DNA of 64,000 bases from Erinaceus europaeus. Its lineage: Eukaryota; Chordata; Mammalia; Eulipotyphla; Erinaceidae. Where the stretch lies: assembly GCF_950295315.1 (NCBI RefSeq), contig NC_080181.1, forward strand, positions 35,741,375-35,805,374, written 5' to 3'. The translations under genes and the position numbers were made by a program. Below are positions 61,144-64,000 of this stretch, one piece after another (position 1 is the first letter of the stretch; each line of letters starts with the position of its first letter). The notes beneath the pieces were generated by a model that had not been told where the DNA came from, made no database searches, and saw nothing but the letters and a program-made list of their open reading frames with translations.

Positions 61144-64000
61144 TGGATGGATGGATGATGGATGGATGGATGGATGGATGGATGGATGGATGGATGGATG
61201 GATGGACACGTCAATGGATTGGTATTGTACAGGCAAAGCACCATCTATAGGGGTAGCTGAGACCGCTGGTTTCAGAGCTCTAGTCTGCTGTCAAATGTAA
61301 AGCATTAATTTATCAATAACAAAATTGAATAAGTACATAAATAAATAAATATAAAAACTGGGTTAAAACATACATGGCGTCTTTGCCTTTCTGAATATGG
61401 TTGCTGTGAGGATCTTAACAAGGAAAGCAGTGTCCTGAGTAGCCCCTTGAAATAGTGGAATATTTCATTTTCCTTTCTTTTTCTTTTTCTTTTTCTTCTT
61501 TTACTTTCTATGTTCTTGATTATTTATTGCAATAAATGGTCAGGAGTTGAGAGGGAATGGAGGCACAGAGAGTTTGAGACACAGAGAGACACCTGCAGCA
61601 CTTCTGCACCACTTGTAAAGATTTCCACCGGCAGTTGGGGACCAGGGTCTTGAAGCCCAGTCCTCCTGCACTGTCACCTGAGTGCTTACCTGGGTGTGGC
61701 ACCACCTGGTACCCTTGATGGGACACTTTTTTTTAGCAATGGAAAGAAATTCTCGTGGCAAGGTAATAAATAAATGAAGAAATAAATAAAAGTGCATTGA
61801 CATTAACTCAGTGGAAACACACAGGGACATATACATGTCTGCTACCTGTATTACTAATTCATTTATTTATTGATTGCCTCAAGGGCTTATTGCCACAGCT
61901 CAGTGCCTGCGCCACCAATAATCCACAGCTCCTGCACTCCATATGTTCCCCTTTCGCTGCCCTTGTTGCTTGGTCACTGTGGTGGTGGTTATTGTTGTTG
62001 TTGTTGTTGTTGTTGTTGCTGTTGTTACTGACCTTGAATCTGACAGAGAAAAAAGGAGAGAGGAGGGGAAATACAGAGTGGGGGGAGAAAGATAGAGCCC
62101 CTAAACACCTGCTTCACCCCCTTAAAGCGACTTCCCTGCAGGTGGGGGTCTGGGGGCCAGACCCCAGATCCTCCCACCTGTCCCCTCTTTTCGCGAGCGC
62201 CACAAGCCCTTAACCCTCTGACACACCGCCAAACATCCCTGGATTTACTTGATAAGGCAATATGACCTGCCGAGTTTTGGATCCTCATTTTCCTGAGTAT
62301 CACTCCTGGAGACAGTGTCATGACACGACACAAGGAGATCTCTGGTATCAGAGAGCGCCTGGAACAGCAGCTGGGGCTCTAGTGCCAGGGCAGGAGCAAC
62401 TTCCCATCCACCCTCCACGGAGTCCACCTGCCTGCATTTTGGTCCTTTTCCCTCCAAAAATGATTTTTCCCTTTTTTCACTGAGAAACAGGCAGCAGACT
62501 GGTTACCCAAGCAGGGGGAAAAAAAATAAAAAAGCCTTTTTTTTTTTTTTTTTTTTTTTTTAACCGTACTGCATGACCATCTTCTGGGAAGTATAGGTTT
62601 TGAACCTGAAAACTCTGTCTGTCTGTCTGTGTCCTAGTCCACAGAAAGAGCCACTAGCCCAGCCAGATGTCGTGCTCAGAATAGGGTGTTTTTGCCACTC
62701 ATAGGCCTGCACAGTGCACTAGGGATTGGACAGCCTGAGACCCAATGTTACATTGTAGATGGATTGTTTGCAGTTCTTGCTCCCCAGGACATTGGACAGT
62801 CTCAACTCCCCTACAGCCAGAAAAAAAGACTCTTGACAGCCTTAGAGCAAATGGAGTGGCAGGGAGATGGGAGAGTGTTGCATGTGTGGGCTGCTCATGC
62901 CCAGGTGTCTGTGGGGGGCCATGGCAGAGGCTGTAAGGGGGCAAGGGGGCAGAAGGAGACTGGTTGAGAGGCAGACTGCAGGCAGGGGAGCCCCTGAGGG
63001 TTTGCAGTGCTGTGTGTGGGTGTGGTGGCAGGGGGTTAGGGCAGGTCCCCCTGCTGGATGGTGAGATGGCAGCTGGGCTGGCCCAGGTAACCCAGGGCTG
63101 AAGGGAAGCAGCAGGGTGGCAGGAAAGTAGCGCAGGGAGGCACACAGTAGATGTTAGTTGGGGAGCTGGGGAACAGGGGGCAAGGGGAAAGAGGGCATCC
63201 TTGAGGAAGTGTCTGGTCTAGAGAGTGGGGGGAGCTGGAGGCATGGAAGGTCCCAGGAATCAGGGACTGACAGGACCAGATACCTGCACCCACCCACTGG
63301 ATAGAAGCTGCAGCAGCCAGAGCAGATGCCCAAAGTGAGTCCCTTTGAGGATGAGGAAGTTGAGGAGGAGGTGAAGGAAGAGGAGGAGGAGGAGGAGGAG
63401 GAGGAGGAGGAGGAGGAGGAGGGGAAGGAGGGCAGCTGTCAGTAGGCAATGGTATTAATAGAGGCCTCCACTATGGAGGCATGTGTCCAGGCAGTCACCC
63501 ACCCAACCTCAGGGGCAGCTCAGGGCACCCAGGGACCTGGTGTGGGTATCTCTGGGGGGGGGGGACTGTCAGTCAGTCAGCAGGACTGTGTGTAAGTGCA
63601 CATGGTGGGACAGGGGCCTGGCGGCCCTTGGCCCCCAGCCCTGGGCTGTCAGATGCCTGCCCCGTGGCCAGACACCCCCCACTCTGCCCATAGCCCCTAG
63701 GCCCGGCCCACCTGCTCCTGTTTTGGCCTTGGGCTCTGGCTCTGGTGGCTGACCACCACCAGTTTTGGCCTGGGGCTCTGTGTCTGGTGGCTGGCCACCA
63801 CCCCTCAGGTCAAGTTAAGGTTCGGGGTCATGGCTGCTGGTCCACTGGATGGGCAGGGTCCCCGCTACCTAGCAACCGCAGGAGCCATCTGTGATGTCCT
63901 AGCCCCCGGCATTGTGTGCTGGCCACACCGGCACTGGGCAGCCCACCTGCCCTGCCACTAGGTCAGGCAGCAGCGCCCAGACGCCAGGGCCCTGGCACAC
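61144..64000. repeat. Unit copy 19 (repeat of copy 16, right-truncated)
   Basis: The window ends 2,857 bp into this unit. SINE A 61522-61714, SINE B 61861-62229, poly-T 62537-62561 (25), G-quadruplex motif 63160-63187. It has the same one-A deletion (62744-62745) as copy 16. Confidence 0.97.

Larger units (their letters stand above)
1..64000. repeat. Macrosatellite array, 3.39-kb unit, about 18.8 copies, no flank in window
   Basis: Unit starts are set at the first base of the GGAT block after 'GGTTGACTGG': 3371, 6752, 10149, 13547, 16931, 20342, 23737, 27146, 30535, 33924, 37320, 40722, 44138, 47541, 50938, 54344, 57747 and 61144. Copies differ by scattered substitutions and by microsatellite lengths. 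Diagnostic sites in copy 1 coordinates, used in the unit entries below: 366 G/C, 456 G/C, 708 A/G, 769 A/T, 1021 C/T, 1084 G/T, 1086 G/A, 1171 G/T, 1222 A/G, 1288 A/T, poly-T length at 1364, one-A deletion at 1564, 2573 G/A, 2750 C/T, 2781 A/C, 2828 A/G, 2843 C/G, 2900 G/T. All copies have the same orientation. Unit size and GC-rich content resemble mammalian macrosatellites such as D4Z4 and DXZ4, but I see no sequence relation to either. Confidence 0.98.
43668..64000. repeat. Higher-order repeat: 10,206-bp three-unit block, two copies
   Basis: From 43668 to 53794, the sequence recurs at a constant offset of 10,206 bp up to the window end. Unit starts, SINEs, poly-T lengths (26, 20, 25), GGAT lengths (52, 56, 60) and the private changes of copies 15 and 16 are all reproduced. 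The one substitution I found inside the block is 45659 A against 55865 G. Just left of it, 43667 G against 53873 T marks the limit of clear identity, and further left the GAG tract and sites 1171 and 1564 also differ. Whether the block continues past 64000 cannot be seen. Confidence 0.95.

Noticed and set aside
1..64000. D4Z4- or DXZ4-type macrosatellite
   Set aside because: Unit size is similar, but there is no homeobox ORF as in D4Z4, and I found only partial AGGGGGCA cores (near 1996 and 1757) rather than a full CTCF site. Synteny cannot be judged from this window.
1..64000. CRISPR array, rDNA or bacterial operon
   Set aside because: Unit length, SINEs, microsatellites and absence of rRNA or conserved coding sequence exclude these.

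Overview
The whole window is one tandem array. A unit of about 3.39 kb is repeated head to tail without interruption: 17 complete copies (2-18) between two partial ones (copy 1 lacks about 9 bases at its left end, copy 19 stops after 2,857 bases). Complete copies are 3,381-3,416 bp long. No single-copy flank is present at either end, so the array is larger than 64 kb. I find no protein-coding gene, tRNA, rRNA, CRISPR array or intact autonomous transposon. The open reading frames are incidental, recur in every unit because the DNA recurs, and mostly begin at non-ATG codons.

Organism: a mammal, most likely a hedgehog (Erinaceidae). Every unit carries two tRNA-derived SINEs on the minus strand, about 150 bp apart. 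Their body text ('GAGAGACACCTGCAGCAC', 'GTTGCCCTTGTTG', 'GGAGAGAGGAGGGGAA') matches what I remember of the abundant Erinaceus SINEs. This is recognition from memory, not a database search.

Unit layout, in copy 1 coordinates: (GGAT)n 1-35; AT-rich DNA with (AAAT)n 36-300; a CTTTTT tract 301-345; SINE A 358-550; spacer 551-696; SINE B 697-1056; unique DNA 1057-1363; hypervariable poly-T 1364-1381; unique DNA to about 1660; a strongly G-rich plus strand 1660-2270 with a four-run G-quadruplex motif and a (GAG)n tract; a poly-G run 2375-2385; a 42-bp tandem duplication carrying palindromes 2541-2624; then a C-rich plus strand to 3370 with a long pyrimidine tract.

Array structure: the copies are mosaics of a limited set of variants, and three levels of duplication are visible. 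Copies 14-16 and 17-19 are the same three-unit block at a shift of exactly 10,206 bp, matching even in poly-T, GGAT and GAG lengths. Copies 3-5 and 6-8 show an older, more diverged three-unit relation at about 10,190 bp. A 3,389-bp unit was amplified locally between copies 8 and 11. Copy 11 alone has a 16-bp segment beside the GAG tract. The pattern fits repeated unequal exchange and gene conversion in a macrosatellite. The notable object here is this array, which is apparently non-coding, G-quadruplex-bearing and still being rearranged.
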